Assembly (NCBI GenBank): GCA_945872875.1
Contig: CAMCBB010000002.1
Span: forward strand, 1-44,150
Reading direction: 5' to 3'
Source of the DNA: Flavobacterium psychrophilum
GTDB lineage: Bacteria > Bacteroidota > Bacteroidia > Flavobacteriales > Flavobacteriaceae
DNA length: 44,150 bases
Below the pieces are notes generated by a model that did not search any database, was not told where the DNA came from, and saw nothing but the letters and a program-made list of their open reading frames with translations. Shown here piece after piece: positions 33,351-41,788 of the stretch. The position numbers and the translations under genes are program-made. Position 1 is the first letter of the stretch. Each line of letters starts with the position of its first letter.

Positions 33351-35405
33351 TTATTGAAAATCAGCATCACTTACACCTTCGTTAATTTTAACTTCAGACA
33401 TTTTGAAATCCAATTCCATACCTTGATTAATGATAATTTCAAATGGAACTTTCACACCTTTAACTTCTCTATAATCAGTATAGTTAGTGCTAACGGTCAT
33501 TTTTTTATCTCCTTTTTCAACTAACTTAGCTTCAGCAAGCTTTAAACCTGTTTTTACATCATAGTATAAAGTTGTTTTACCATTTTTAATTGCATAGGCA
33601 TCAGACCCGTTCATTGGTTCAATTCCATCTAAAACTAAATCGGTTTTGTTAACTAATAGCAACTCTTCAAATGTAGTAGCAGAAGCTTTTTTCTCTGCCA
33701 ATTCCTCAGCAGTTAATTCTTTTCTTTGCCCTTGATTTACAGAATAACCACCTTTAGTATTGATTACTTGTTTAGTTAATTCACCCATTCCTTCCATTTC
33801 AATCTTTAATGAAGATTGTCCTTTAACATCTTTTTTAGTTGTGTATTTTAAAGGGGCAGGAGCTTGAGGAATACTTCCAGAACCTACACTTGAAATAGTT
33901 TTTACAGCAGCAACTGCTTTAGCACCACCAATAGCTGCAATATAAGCATCTAATACTGTTTTAACTGTAACTCCAGCTGGTGCTGGTTTTTTCATTTTTG
34001 GTTTTTCAGTTGGGTTACCAAATTTGTCAAAATAGAAAATCGGAATTTTTAATTTCTCTAATCCCGGAATTACATCGGTTCCTTTTCCTGTAACTAATAT
34101 TCTAAAATTATCGGCAAGAACATATTTATTCATTACTCGCATCACATCGTCAGCAGTTACAGCTTGTATATTTTTGATGTAATTTTCGTAAAAATCAGCA
34201 GGTAAACTTTCAGTTTCAATGTTAAGCGCATAACGAGCAATGGTTTGTGGTTTTTCCACTTGCATTACAAATCGACCAACATACCCTGCTTTTACATTAT
34301 TTAATGCTTCGTCTGTTACTTTTTCAGTTCTAATTCTTTTAATTTCTTTAATGAATTCTACCACGGCACTGTCGGTAACCATGTTTCTAACTTGAGAATT
34401 AGCTTTAAATTTAGTTACAGTATATTTATTTACTCCAATACTTGAGCGTGCGCCGTAAGTCCATCCGTGAGCTTCTCTTAAGTTCATGTTTAAGTAACTA
34501 TTAAAGTCACCTCCTAAAACTTGGTTTGCTACAATAACTGGGAAATAATCTGGATCGGATAATTTTAAATTTACCGAGTTTACTAATGAAATTTCTGACT
34601 GCACCGCATTTGGCATGTCAACAAAGTTGATTTGAGTGTATTGAACATTTTTTGGAGCAGTATAAGAAATATTTGGAGCACTTGCTTTTACCCATGAGCC
34701 AAATAATTTTTCAACCATTTTTTTAGTATCCTTGAATTTTACATCTCCAATTACTACTAAATAAGCATGCTCTGGAACAAAATAAGTTTCATAGTGTGAT
34801 TTTACATCTGCAAGGGAAACATTATTAATAGTTTTTTCTGATAAATATTCTCCCGCTGGATGTTCTTTACCAAATACTAAAACATTCTCTACACGACCAG
34901 CAACAACAGGAACACTTTTTTCTTGTGTTTTTAAACCTTCAATTAATTTGTCTTTTTCTTTATCAAATTCTTCTTGTGTGAAGTTTGGGTTTAAAGCACC
35001 ATCTGCCATTAATTCTAAAATTCTTTTTGAATATTTAGATAGCCCGCTTGCATAGGCCCCGTTGGTGCTAAAGTTAATGTCGGCGCCTAAGAAATCTATT
35101 TCTTCATTAAAAGCATCTTTAGCAATTGTCATAGAACCATTACCAATTAAACTTCCTGTTAATTCATCAACACCTTTTTTGTCGCCTTCGGCATAGGGAG
35201 CATTATCAATAGATAAATTAAAAGAAACTCTAGGCAACTTGTGATCCTCTACAACTAGTACTTTTAAACCATTAGGTAAGGTAAAAGATACCGGTTTTTT
35301 GATATTTATTGTAGGAGCTGGTCCTGGTTTTGGCTGTGGTCTGTCTTGTGCTTGCATAGTCATAGTTAAAAACAAGCCCGATAATAATATAATTGATTTT
35401 CTCAT
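33351..35405 (-). CDS. M16 family peptidase-like protein lacking the zinc motif, with extra C-terminal domain
   Basis: The 684-residue protein has a signal peptide (to about MTMQAQ), two M16 half-domains (~35-245 and ~250-470) and an additional C-terminal domain (~490-684) with repeated beta-strand patterns that recalls LolA/LppX-like lipoprotein-binding folds. Where an active M16 enzyme has HxxEH, this one reads KKGVDELTGSLIGNG, so the zinc ligands are missing. It lies 12 nt after the upstream active M16 gene. By analogy with the alpha/beta subunits of mitochondrial processing peptidase, it may be the non-catalytic partner. Location is expected to be periplasmic. Confidence 0.88.
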   Translation of the reverse strand: MRKSIILLSGLFLTMTMQAQDRPQPKPGPAPTINIKKPVSFTLPNGLKVLVVEDHKLPRVSFNLSIDNAPYAEGDKKGVDELTGSLIGNGSMTIAKDAFNEEIDFLGADINFSTNGAYASGLSKYSKRILELMADGALNPNFTQEEFDKEKDKLIEGLKTQEKSVPVVAGRVENVLVFGKEHPAGEYLSEKTINNVSLADVKSHYETYFVPEHAYLVVIGDVKFKDTKKMVEKLFGSWVKASAPNISYTAPKNVQYTQINFVDMPNAVQSEISLVNSVNLKLSDPDYFPVIVANQVLGGDFNSYLNMNLREAHGWTYGARSSIGVNKYTVTKFKANSQVRNMVTDSAVVEFIKEIKRIRTEKVTDEALNNVKAGYVGRFVMQVEKPQTIARYALNIETESLPADFYENYIKNIQAVTADDVMRVMNKYVLADNFRILVTGKGTDVIPGLEKLKIPIFYFDKFGNPTEKPKMKKPAPAGVTVKTVLDAYIAAIGGAKAVAAVKTISSVGSGSIPQAPAPLKYTTKKDVKGQSSLKIEMEGMGELTKQVINTKGGYSVNQGQRKELTAEELAEKKASATTFEELLLVNKTDLVLDGIEPMNGSDAYAIKNGKTTLYYDVKTGLKLAEAKLVEKGDKKMTVSTNYTDYREVKGVKVPFEIIINQGMELDFKMSEVKINEGVSDADFQ

Positions 35406-35417
35406 TTTCTTATTAGT

Positions 35418-36776
35418 TTATTTGTTTTGCTTTGCCGGTTCGCTTGGGCTCGAGTCAGCTTTATCTTTGGCAGGAATATAATCCAAAAGTAATCTTTGGT
35501 TTGGATTTAAATATTTTTTTGCAACGGATCTAATTTCTTCCGGAGTAATAGAATTATACATTTCTATTTCGGTATTAATTAAATTTACATCACCATATAA
35601 TAAATAATAGGAAGCTAAATTATCTGCAATTCCTTCAACGCTTGAATTCCCGCTTACATAATTATTTTCATATTTGTTTTTTAATTTCTGAAGATCATTT
35701 TCAGTAATTAATTCAGATTGTAGTTTCACAATTTCATCATCAACTTCTTTGATAATGTCTTTTGATGTGAAATCTCCTTGAGGCATTCCATAAAGAATGT
35801 ATGTACCGTAATCTTCTTGGTTGTAGCTGAAAGCACCAATTTGAAGTGCCATTTTTTTATCGTCTACAATTTTCTTGTATAATTTAGAACTTTTACCGTC
35901 ACTTAAATAAGTAGAAATAAAATCTAGAACTCTAGCGTCTCTAGTTTTCATAGATGGTGTTCTGTAGGCAGCAACTACCATTGGTTTTTGAATGTTTGGA
36001 TCTTCAAAAGTAGCATTTATAGGCTCTGTAATTGGATCTTCTACATAGGTTTGACGCACAATAGCTGGTCCGCTAGGAATAGACCCAAAATATTTCTCAA
36101 CCCATTCTTTTGTTTGAGTAGGGTTGCTAATATCTCCAGCAATAATTAATACGGCATTGTTTGGGATATAAAACTTTTTATTGAAAGCTTGAAATTCTTC
36201 TAAAGTAGCAGCATCTAAGTGATCCATTGATCCAATAGTAGTCCATCGGTATGGATGTTTAGTAAACATTTGTTTTTTCACTTGCGGAATTAATTGTCCG
36301 TAAGGGCTGTTATCGTAACGCAATCTTTTTTCTTCTTTTACTACTTCATTTTGAGTATCCACTCCAATTTGATTAATTACCGGATGCATTAATCTTTCCG
36401 ATTCCATCCATAATCCTAATTCTAAATTGTTTGAAGGGAAAACTTCGTAGTAGTAAGTACGGTCTTCAGTTGTGTTGGCATTATTGGTTCCTCCATTAGA
36501 AGTAACAATTTTAAACCATTCGCCTCGTTTAATGTTTTCTGTTCCTTCAAATAAAAGGTGTTCAAAAAAGTGAGCGAAACCAGTACGATCTGGTTGTTCG
36601 TCTTTAGCACCCACATGGTACATAACCGAAGTTATTACTACTGGCGCTGATGGATCGTTATGTAAAATAACGTGCATTCCATTTGCTAAATCATATTCCT
36701 CAAAAGCAACCTTTTGGGCATGAGCTGTTCCTCCTAGCATAAGCATTAAACTTAAAGCGATTAAAGATTTTTTCAT
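35418..36776 (-). CDS. M16 family zinc peptidase (active subunit)
   Basis: The 452-residue protein has a signal peptide cleaved near AHAQ (residue ~21) and two M16 half-domains. The inverted zinc motif HFFEH is at residues 69-73, with the third ligand expected at Glu149 in VVKEEKRLRYDN, 76 residues after His73, as in the processing-peptidase branch. Late features include the YENNYVSGNSS region and the YLNPNQRLLLDYIP strand. It is a periplasmic peptidase degrading or processing peptides. It is first in a two-gene operon with a zinc-less partner. No clear TAnnTTTG box precedes it in the 224-nt gap to rplU (36777-37000). Confidence 0.93.
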   Translation of the reverse strand: MKKSLIALSLMLMLGGTAHAQKVAFEEYDLANGMHVILHNDPSAPVVITSVMYHVGAKDEQPDRTGFAHFFEHLLFEGTENIKRGEWFKIVTSNGGTNNANTTEDRTYYYEVFPSNNLELGLWMESERLMHPVINQIGVDTQNEVVKEEKRLRYDNSPYGQLIPQVKKQMFTKHPYRWTTIGSMDHLDAATLEEFQAFNKKFYIPNNAVLIIAGDISNPTQTKEWVEKYFGSIPSGPAIVRQTYVEDPITEPINATFEDPNIQKPMVVAAYRTPSMKTRDARVLDFISTYLSDGKSSKLYKKIVDDKKMALQIGAFSYNQEDYGTYILYGMPQGDFTSKDIIKEVDDEIVKLQSELITENDLQKLKNKYENNYVSGNSSVEGIADNLASYYLLYGDVNLINTEIEMYNSITPEEIRSVAKKYLNPNQRLLLDYIPAKDKADSSPSEPAKQNK

Positions 36777-36938
36777 AAAACTATTACATAATTAGTTGAT
36801 AGTGCAATTAGTATGTCTATTGCAAAAAAAGTTACACGAAGGTAAGTAAATTTTTACCGATATATGTATAACCCTGCTAAAAAAGAAATATTCTTGCTAG
36901 TAATCTGATAATTAACAAAAAAACTTTTTAAAATTGAG

Positions 36939-36968
36939 TTGGAAGTCTAATTTTTATTTATATATTTG
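36939..36968 (+). promoter_or_regulatory. Promoter of rplU-rpmA
   Basis: TTG at 36939-36941 and TATATTTG at 36961-36968 are 19 bp apart, an ideal match; the rplU ATG follows after 32 nt. The rest of the 224-nt gap holds no gene. Confidence 0.82.
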
Positions 36969-37000
36969 CATCCTTAAAAAAATTAACTAAACAATTTGTT

Positions 37001-37477
37001 ATGTACGCAATCGTAGAGATAGCAGGGCAACAATTTAAAGTAAGCAAAGACTTAAAGGTTTATGTTCACCGTTTATCTAATGAAGAAGGTTCAAAAGTTT
37101 CTTTTGACAAAGTTTTTTTATTAGATGACAATGGCACAATCACTTTAGGCGCCCCAGCTATAGAAGGTGCTTCAGTAGAAGCAAAAGTGTTACAACACTT
37201 AAAAGGTGATAAAGTAATCGTTTTCAAAAAGAAAAGAAGAAAAGGTTATAAAAAAAGAAATGGTCACCGTCAGTATTTAACGCAAATCCTTATTGAAGGT
37301 ATTAGTGCTACTGGTGGAAAGAAAGCGGCTCCTAAAAAAGAAGCAGCTCCTAAAGTTGTAAAAGCGGTAGAAGAAGTTGCGGCTCCTAAAAAAGCTAAAG
37401 CGGCTCCGAAAGCAGAAAAAGCAACAGAAAAAGTAGCAGCTCCTAAAAAAGCTAAAAAAACAGATAGTCAAGAGTAA
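37001..37477 (+). CDS. rplU: Large-subunit ribosomal protein bL21 with Lys/Ala-rich C-terminal extension
   Basis: Residues 1-102 are the normal bL21 beta-barrel (MYAIVEIAGQQFKVSKDL, VIVFKKKRRKGYKKRNGHRQ binding 23S rRNA). The remaining ~56 residues form a low-complexity tail of Lys, Ala, Pro and Glu with repeated APKKAKA and KVAAPKK blocks, absent from E. coli bL21. Such extensions occur in Bacteroidota. The tail should be disordered and basic, reaching into rRNA or the solvent side. First gene of the rplU-rpmA operon (22 nt gap). Confidence 0.96.
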   Translation: MYAIVEIAGQQFKVSKDLKVYVHRLSNEEGSKVSFDKVFLLDDNGTITLGAPAIEGASVEAKVLQHLKGDKVIVFKKKRRKGYKKRNGHRQYLTQILIEGISATGGKKAAPKKEAAPKVVKAVEEVAAPKKAKAAPKAEKATEKVAAPKKAKKTDSQE

Positions 37478-37499
37478 TAACTTATAAAACCAAAACATC

Positions 37500-37760
37500 A
37501 TGGCTCACAAGAAAGGTGTCGGTAGTTCGAAGAATGGTAGAGAATCACATTCAAAACGTTTAGGCGTTAAGATATATGGTGGTCAAGCTGCAATTGCTGG
37601 TAACATTATCGTAAGACAAAGAGGTTCAAAGCATAATCCAGGAGAAAACGTATATATTAGTAAAGATCATACTTTACATGCAAGAGTTGATGGAATTGTT
37701 AAATTCCAGAAAAAAGCTGGCGATAAATCGTTTGTTTCTATTATTCCTTTTGAAGCATAA
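37500..37760 (+). CDS. rpmA: Large-subunit ribosomal protein bL27
   Basis: The 86-residue bL27 begins [20 protein letters not shown], placing its basic N-terminus in the peptidyl-transferase centre without the cleaved leader found in Firmicutes. The [20 protein letters not shown] core is canonical. It is cotranscribed with rplU and followed by a strong terminator. Confidence 0.97.
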   Translation: MAHKKGVGSSKNGRESHSKRLGVKIYGGQAAIAGNIIVRQRGSKHNPGENVYISKDHTLHARVDGIVKFQKKAGDKSFVSIIPFEA

Positions 37761-37781
37761 TCTAAATTATTTTAGATACCT

Positions 37782-37813
37782 AAAAAACCCGTTCTTTTTA
37801 GAACGGGTTTTTT
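37782..37813 (+). terminator. Terminator of rplU-rpmA
   Basis: The stem AAAAAACCCGTTC / GAACGGGTTTTTT with a TTTTTA loop ends in a T-run, 21 nt after the rpmA stop. Confidence 0.93.
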
Positions 37814-37837
37814 ATTTGTAGTCTAATTTTAAAATAT

Positions 37838-37865
37838 AATAACCATCCAGTAAAGGATGGTTATT
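37838..37865 (-). terminator. Terminator of the fabH-accB-accC operon
   Basis: The 11-bp stem AATAACCATCC / GGATGGTTATT with an AGTAAA loop lies just after the accC stop on the minus strand. The following T-run is weak, so efficiency is uncertain. Confidence 0.7.
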
Positions 37866-37867
37866 TG

Positions 37868-39208
37868 TTATTCTTTCATTTTAAATGTATCCATAAATGC
37901 TGTAGTGTAATTTCCTGCAACATATTGTGGGTCTTCCATTAATTGTCTGTGAAACGGAATAGTTGTTTTTATTCCTTCGATATAAAACTCATCTAACGCA
38001 CGCTTCATTTTGTTAATTGCTTCTTCTCTTGTTTGAGCTGTAGTAATTAATTTAGCAATCATGGAATCATAATTTGGCGGAATAGTATATCCTGCATAAA
38101 CATGAGTATCTAATCGAACTCCGTGACCTCCTGGGGAGTGTAAAACTGTAATTTTACCTGGAGAAGGTCGGAAGTCATTGTAAGGATCTTCTGCGTTTAT
38201 ACGGCACTCTATTGCGTGTAGATTTGGGAAGTAATTTTTTCCTGAAATTGGCACACCTGCAGCAACCATAATTTGTTCTCTAATTAAGTCGTAATCTACA
38301 ACTTGCTCTGTAATTGGGTGTTCTACTTGAATACGCGTATTCATCTCCATAAAGTAGAAATTTCTATGTTTATCAACTAAAAACTCCACTGTACCAGCAC
38401 CTTCATATTTTATATATTCTGCAGCTTTTACTGCAGCTTCTCCCATTTTATTTCTTAATTCATCAGTCATGAATGGAGAAGGAGTTTCTTCTGTTAATTT
38501 TTGATGACGGCGTTGAACCGAGCAATCTCTTTCCGACAAGTGACATGCTTTTCCATAAGAATCTCCAACTACTTGAATTTCGATATGGCGCGGTTCTTCA
38601 ATTAATTTTTCAAGATACATTCCGTCATTACCAAAAGCAGCAGCCGATTCTTGACGCGCACCTTCCCAAGCTTTTAATAAGTCTTCTTGTTTCCATACAG
38701 CACGCATTCCTTTTCCACCACCACCAGCAGTTGCTTTAAGCATTACAGGGTAGCCAAATTCATTTGCTAATTTCTCAGCCTGTTCATAAGATTCAAGAAT
38801 TCCAACAGAACCTGGTACACATGGAACACCTGCTTCAATCATGGTAGCTTTAGCCGAAGCTTTATCTCCCATTCTGTCAATCATCTCTGGTGCTGCACCA
38901 ATAAATTTGATTCCGTGCTCTTGGCATATTTTAGAAAATTTAGCATTTTCTGATAAAAATCCGTAGCCAGGATGAATTGCATCGGCATTTGTAATTTCGG
39001 CAGCAGCAATAATATTTGGCATTTTTAAATAGGACAAATTACTTGGTGCTGGTCCAATACAAACCGCTTCGTCAGCAAATTTTACATGCAAACTTTCTGC
39101 ATCAACAGTAGAATAAACGGCTACGGTCTTAATGCCCATTTCTTTACAGGTCCTAATTACTCTAAGAGCAATTTCTCCACGGTTGGCAATTAATATTTTT
39201 TTAAACAT
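37868..39208 (-). CDS. accC: Biotin carboxylase subunit of acetyl-CoA carboxylase
   Basis: The 446-residue ATP-grasp enzyme carboxylates the biotin on AccB with bicarbonate and ATP, the first half of malonyl-CoA synthesis. Visible: N-terminal [19 protein letters not shown], the glycine-rich ATP loop [14 protein letters not shown] (~159-172), [16 protein letters not shown], and the metal/catalytic [16 protein letters not shown] (~288-303). The length matches the family. It follows accB (90 nt, with a heptad repeat between). AccA and AccD are not in the window. Confidence 0.97.
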   Translation of the reverse strand: MFKKILIANRGEIALRVIRTCKEMGIKTVAVYSTVDAESLHVKFADEAVCIGPAPSNLSYLKMPNIIAAAEITNADAIHPGYGFLSENAKFSKICQEHGIKFIGAAPEMIDRMGDKASAKATMIEAGVPCVPGSVGILESYEQAEKLANEFGYPVMLKATAGGGGKGMRAVWKQEDLLKAWEGARQESAAAFGNDGMYLEKLIEEPRHIEIQVVGDSYGKACHLSERDCSVQRRHQKLTEETPSPFMTDELRNKMGEAAVKAAEYIKYEGAGTVEFLVDKHRNFYFMEMNTRIQVEHPITEQVVDYDLIREQIMVAAGVPISGKNYFPNLHAIECRINAEDPYNDFRPSPGKITVLHSPGGHGVRLDTHVYAGYTIPPNYDSMIAKLITTAQTREEAINKMKRALDEFYIEGIKTTIPFHRQLMEDPQYVAGNYTTAFMDTFKMKE

Positions 39209-39264
39209 ATTTTTTAATTAGATAAATAGACAATGTGTCAATTAGACAATTTATGAAGAAAGAA

Positions 39265-39298
39265 AACTTCTAACTTCTAACTTCTAACTTCTAACTTT
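39265..39298. repeat. Heptanucleotide array (AACTTCT)n between accB and accC
   Basis: Four perfect AACTTCT units (39265-39292) plus a partial one fill the DNA between the accB stop and accC. The 7-bp period means that copy-number change would alter spacing inside the operon without touching a reading frame. Confidence 0.9.
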
Positions 39299-39781
39299 TT
39301 AAGATGGATCTACTAAAAATAGTGGTTGATCAAATTCAACTGGTGACATGTCGTCAACAAGAATTTTTACAATTTTTCCAGAAATTTCAGCTTCAATTTC
39401 ATTGAATAATTTCATTGCTTCTACTACACAAAGTACATCGCCTTTTGCAATAGATGAACCTACTTCAATAAAAGATGGTTTATCTGGTGATGGTTTTCTA
39501 TAAAAAGTCCCAATCATAGGAGATTTGATAGTCACATATTTAGAGTTGTCCTCAGATGCTGCAGGAGCCGCTTGTGCTGCAGGAGCAGCAACTGGGGCAG
39601 GGGCAACAGCTTGAGGCATAGCCTGAGCCATAGGAGCTTGTTGTAAATAAGTAATTTCTGGAGAATTTCCTTCTAAGGTAGTTCTAATAGTAATCTTTAC
39701 ATCTCCTGTTTCTAATTTTACTTCTGCAACTCCAGAATTGGATACAAATTTAATTAGATTTTGAATTTCTTTTAAATCCAT
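39299..39781 (-). CDS. accB: Biotin carboxyl carrier protein of acetyl-CoA carboxylase
   Basis: The 160-residue BCCP has a helical N-terminal domain (MDLKEIQNLIKFVSNSGV), an Ala/Pro linker (~48-76) and the biotinyl domain with EAMK at 121-124, so Lys124 carries biotin; the preceding SPMIGTFYRKPSPD is the characteristic thumb-type segment. It shuttles carboxyl groups from AccC to the carboxyltransferase. The frame runs back to 39913 inside fabH, but the ATG at 39781 is the family start, 22 nt after the fabH stop. Confidence 0.96.
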   Translation of the reverse strand: MDLKEIQNLIKFVSNSGVAEVKLETGDVKITIRTTLEGNSPEITYLQQAPMAQAMPQAVAPAPVAAPAAQAAPAASEDNSKYVTIKSPMIGTFYRKPSPDKPSFIEVGSSIAKGDVLCVVEAMKLFNEIEAEISGKIVKILVDDMSPVEFDQPLFLVDPS

Positions 39782-39803
39782 AATTAATTGTTTTAGTAAT
39801 AGT

Positions 39804-40802
39804 TTATTTTTTGTTATAAGCCCATTTAAGGTAGATTGAACCCCATGTAAATCCACCACCAAAAGCAGCAAAGATAAGGTTATCTCCTTTTTTAAATTTA
39901 TCTTCAAAATCACTTAGCAACAAGGGTAATGTTGCTGAAGTGGTGTTTCCATATTTTTGAATATTTACCAATACTTTATCTTCATCAAGGTCCATTCTAG
40001 AAGCAGTGGCGTCAATAATTCTTTTGTTTGCTTGATGCGCAATTAACCAATCAATATCTTCTTTAGTTAAATTATTGCGTTGCATAATTTTTTCACTTAC
40101 ATCTGCCATTCCAGAAACAGCATATTTGAAAACAGTTTTTCCGTCTTGAAATACAAAGTGTTGGCTGTTTTCAACGGTTTCCTTTGAGGCAGGAAGGATT
40201 GAGCCACCGGCATCAATTTTTAAATATTCTCTACCAATTCCGTCAGAGCGAAGGAATTCATCTTGTAATCCTAATCCTTCATTATTTGGTTCAAATAAAA
40301 CAGCTCCAGCACCATCTCCAAAGATGATACAAGTTGCTCTATCGGTATAATCAATAATTGATGACATTTTATCTGCGCCAATTAACAAGACTTTTTTATA
40401 TCTCCCTGATTGAACATAGGCGGCGGCGGCAGACATTCCGTAAAGAAAACTTGAACAAGCAGCCGATAAATCATAAGCAAATGCATTTACAGCGCCAATT
40501 TGAGTAGCAACATATACTCCTGTTGTAGCTACTGGCATATCTGGCGTTGCAGTTGCCATAATTACTAAGTCAATTTCAGCGGGGTTAATATTCCCTCGTT
40601 TTATTAAATCTTGAGCCGCTTTTATTGCTAAATAAGAAGTTCCTTTTCCTGGTTCTTTAAGCAATCTTCTTTCTTTAATTCCGGTTCTTGTTGAAATCCA
40701 TTCGTCATTGGTATCCACTAAAGTTTCAAGAACTTCATTAGACAAAACAAAATCTGGAACATACCCACCGACAGCGGTAATTGCAGCTGTAATTGTATTC
40801 AT
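39804..40802 (-). CDS. fabH: Beta-ketoacyl-ACP synthase III
   Basis: The 332-residue condensing enzyme starts fatty-acid synthesis by joining acyl-CoA and malonyl-ACP. The catalytic triad is visible: Cys116 (DLSAACSSFLYG), His256 (LIAHQANKR) and Asn286 (YGNTTSATLPLLL). The FGDGAGAVLFEP and GGGFTWGSIYLKW segments are typical of FabH. In flavobacteria FabH specificity for branched primers shapes iso-fatty-acid content; that is not readable here. A hairpin lies in its leader (40818-40844). Operon order is fabH-accB-accC. Confidence 0.96.
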   Translation of the reverse strand: MNTITAAITAVGGYVPDFVLSNEVLETLVDTNDEWISTRTGIKERRLLKEPGKGTSYLAIKAAQDLIKRGNINPAEIDLVIMATATPDMPVATTGVYVATQIGAVNAFAYDLSAACSSFLYGMSAAAAYVQSGRYKKVLLIGADKMSSIIDYTDRATCIIFGDGAGAVLFEPNNEGLGLQDEFLRSDGIGREYLKIDAGGSILPASKETVENSQHFVFQDGKTVFKYAVSGMADVSEKIMQRNNLTKEDIDWLIAHQANKRIIDATASRMDLDEDKVLVNIQKYGNTTSATLPLLLSDFEDKFKKGDNLIFAAFGGGFTWGSIYLKWAYNKK

Positions 40803-40817
40803 ATTGTTGTTTTAGCG

Positions 40818-40844
40818 CCTCTTTAAATTGTAAATTAAAAGAGG
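40818..40844 (-). promoter_or_regulatory. Hairpin in the fabH leader
   Basis: CCTCTTT (40818-40824) and AAAGAGG (40838-40844) pair, and AATT/AATT pair inside them after one mismatch, 15 nt before the fabH start codon. There is no T-run after it on the minus strand, so it is not a typical terminator; it may be an operator or RNA leader structure. Confidence 0.45.
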
Positions 40845-40891
40845 TGAAATTTACAAAAAAATATTTAGTTATAGTCCAAAATTTACAAAAA

Positions 40892-40919
40892 ACAAAAAAC
40901 TCCCACAGAGTGAGAGTTC
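40892..40919 (-). terminator. Probable terminator after rpmF
   Basis: A short stem AACTC / GAGTT around a 10-11 nt loop is followed on the minus strand by TTTTTTGTTTTTTG. The stem is weak, but the T-run is good; it lies 22 nt after the rpmF stop. Confidence 0.55.
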
Positions 40920-40940
40920 AAATGTAAATTTAAATATAGA

Positions 40941-41135
40941 TTAAGCAACAGCCTCTGATTTATCAATAACCACCTGTCCTCTATAGTACATTTTACCTTC
41001 ATGCCAGTAGGCTCTGTGGTATAAATGTGCTTCTCCTGTAATTGGACAAGTTGCGATTGTTGCTGCAGTTGCTTTGTAATGTGTTCTTCTCTTATCTCTT
41101 CTTGTTTTGGAGATTTTTCTCTTAGGATGTGCCAT
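40941..41135 (-). CDS. rpmF: Large-subunit ribosomal protein bL32
   Basis: The 64-residue bL32 begins [21 protein letters not shown]. In zinc-binding forms two CxxC pairs are expected; here only one Cys ([15 protein letters not shown]) remains, so this is a zinc-free (C-minus) version. It follows the DUF177 gene by 9 nt, the widespread DUF177-rpmF pair that precedes fatty-acid genes in many bacteria. Confidence 0.96.
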   Translation of the reverse strand: MAHPKRKISKTRRDKRRTHYKATAATIATCPITGEAHLYHRAYWHEGKMYYRGQVVIDKSEAVA

Positions 41136-41144
41136 TTTACTATA

Positions 41145-41690
41145 TTATTTATCCGTTAATAGTTGTTTTAATTTGTCCCATCTAGGGTCAATATTTTCTT
41201 CTTTTTTATTTTCTAATTTTTGTTGTTTTATTGTAAGTTCAGAAAGTTTTTGCAATGCTTCTGTTTGTAAAGTTCCATCTTTTATGCCTGGATGAATTCT
41301 TTTTAACGGAACGGATAGTACAACCATTTCATAAATATATTGTGCAATATCTATTTGATGTTCGCCGTGAGGCAATACTAATAGTTCTTCATTATCATCA
41401 TTGAATTCTTCCCCAAATGTTACTACTAATTTAATTTTTCCTTTAATTGGTAAATCGAAAATTTCATTAGTTAAATCACAAGGAACAGTTACGGTGCCTT
41501 TGTGTTTAAAGGAAAGCTCCAACATGGTGCTTTTTTTTTCTAAAACTACATTTACTTGAATAGCACAATTTTCATATTCGTGGTATTCAAATTTTTCAAA
41601 GAACGCTTGATTAATTTGAAATTCAAATGGATGTTTTCCTAACTTTAATCCTATAAAAGGAATTAAAAATTCATTTGTAACTTTCATCAT
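41145..41690 (-). CDS. DUF177/YceD family protein
   Basis: The 181-residue protein shows the YceD core: FEKFEYHEYENCAIQVNVVLEKK, then LSFKHKGTVTVPCDLTNEIFDLPIKG and the acidic FGEEFNDDNEELLVL, ending in the basic helix KQQKLENKKEENIDPRWDKLKQLL. The YceD family is linked to 23S rRNA maturation in E. coli and plants and is normally coupled to rpmF, as here. Two adjacent ATG codons (41690, 41687) are possible starts. A -7 box lies at 41732-41739. Confidence 0.92.
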   Translation of the reverse strand: MMKVTNEFLIPFIGLKLGKHPFEFQINQAFFEKFEYHEYENCAIQVNVVLEKKSTMLELSFKHKGTVTVPCDLTNEIFDLPIKGKIKLVVTFGEEFNDDNEELLVLPHGEHQIDIAQYIYEMVVLSVPLKRIHPGIKDGTLQTEALQKLSELTIKQQKLENKKEENIDPRWDKLKQLLTDK

Positions 41691-41731
41691 TTCATCAATT
41701 TGCCCTAACTGAAGATTCAGCTTTGGGAGTG

Positions 41732-41739
41732 CAAAGATA
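41732..41739 (-). promoter_or_regulatory. -7 box upstream of DUF177-rpmF
   Basis: Minus-strand TATCTTTG matches TAnnTTTG, 41 nt before the ATG. No TTG is found at the usual distance. It suggests DUF177-rpmF can be transcribed apart from pdxA. Confidence 0.5.
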
Positions 41740-41788
41740 TAAATTTATTGTAAATCTAAAAGACTTATCAGCATTTTTTTGAAACTAA

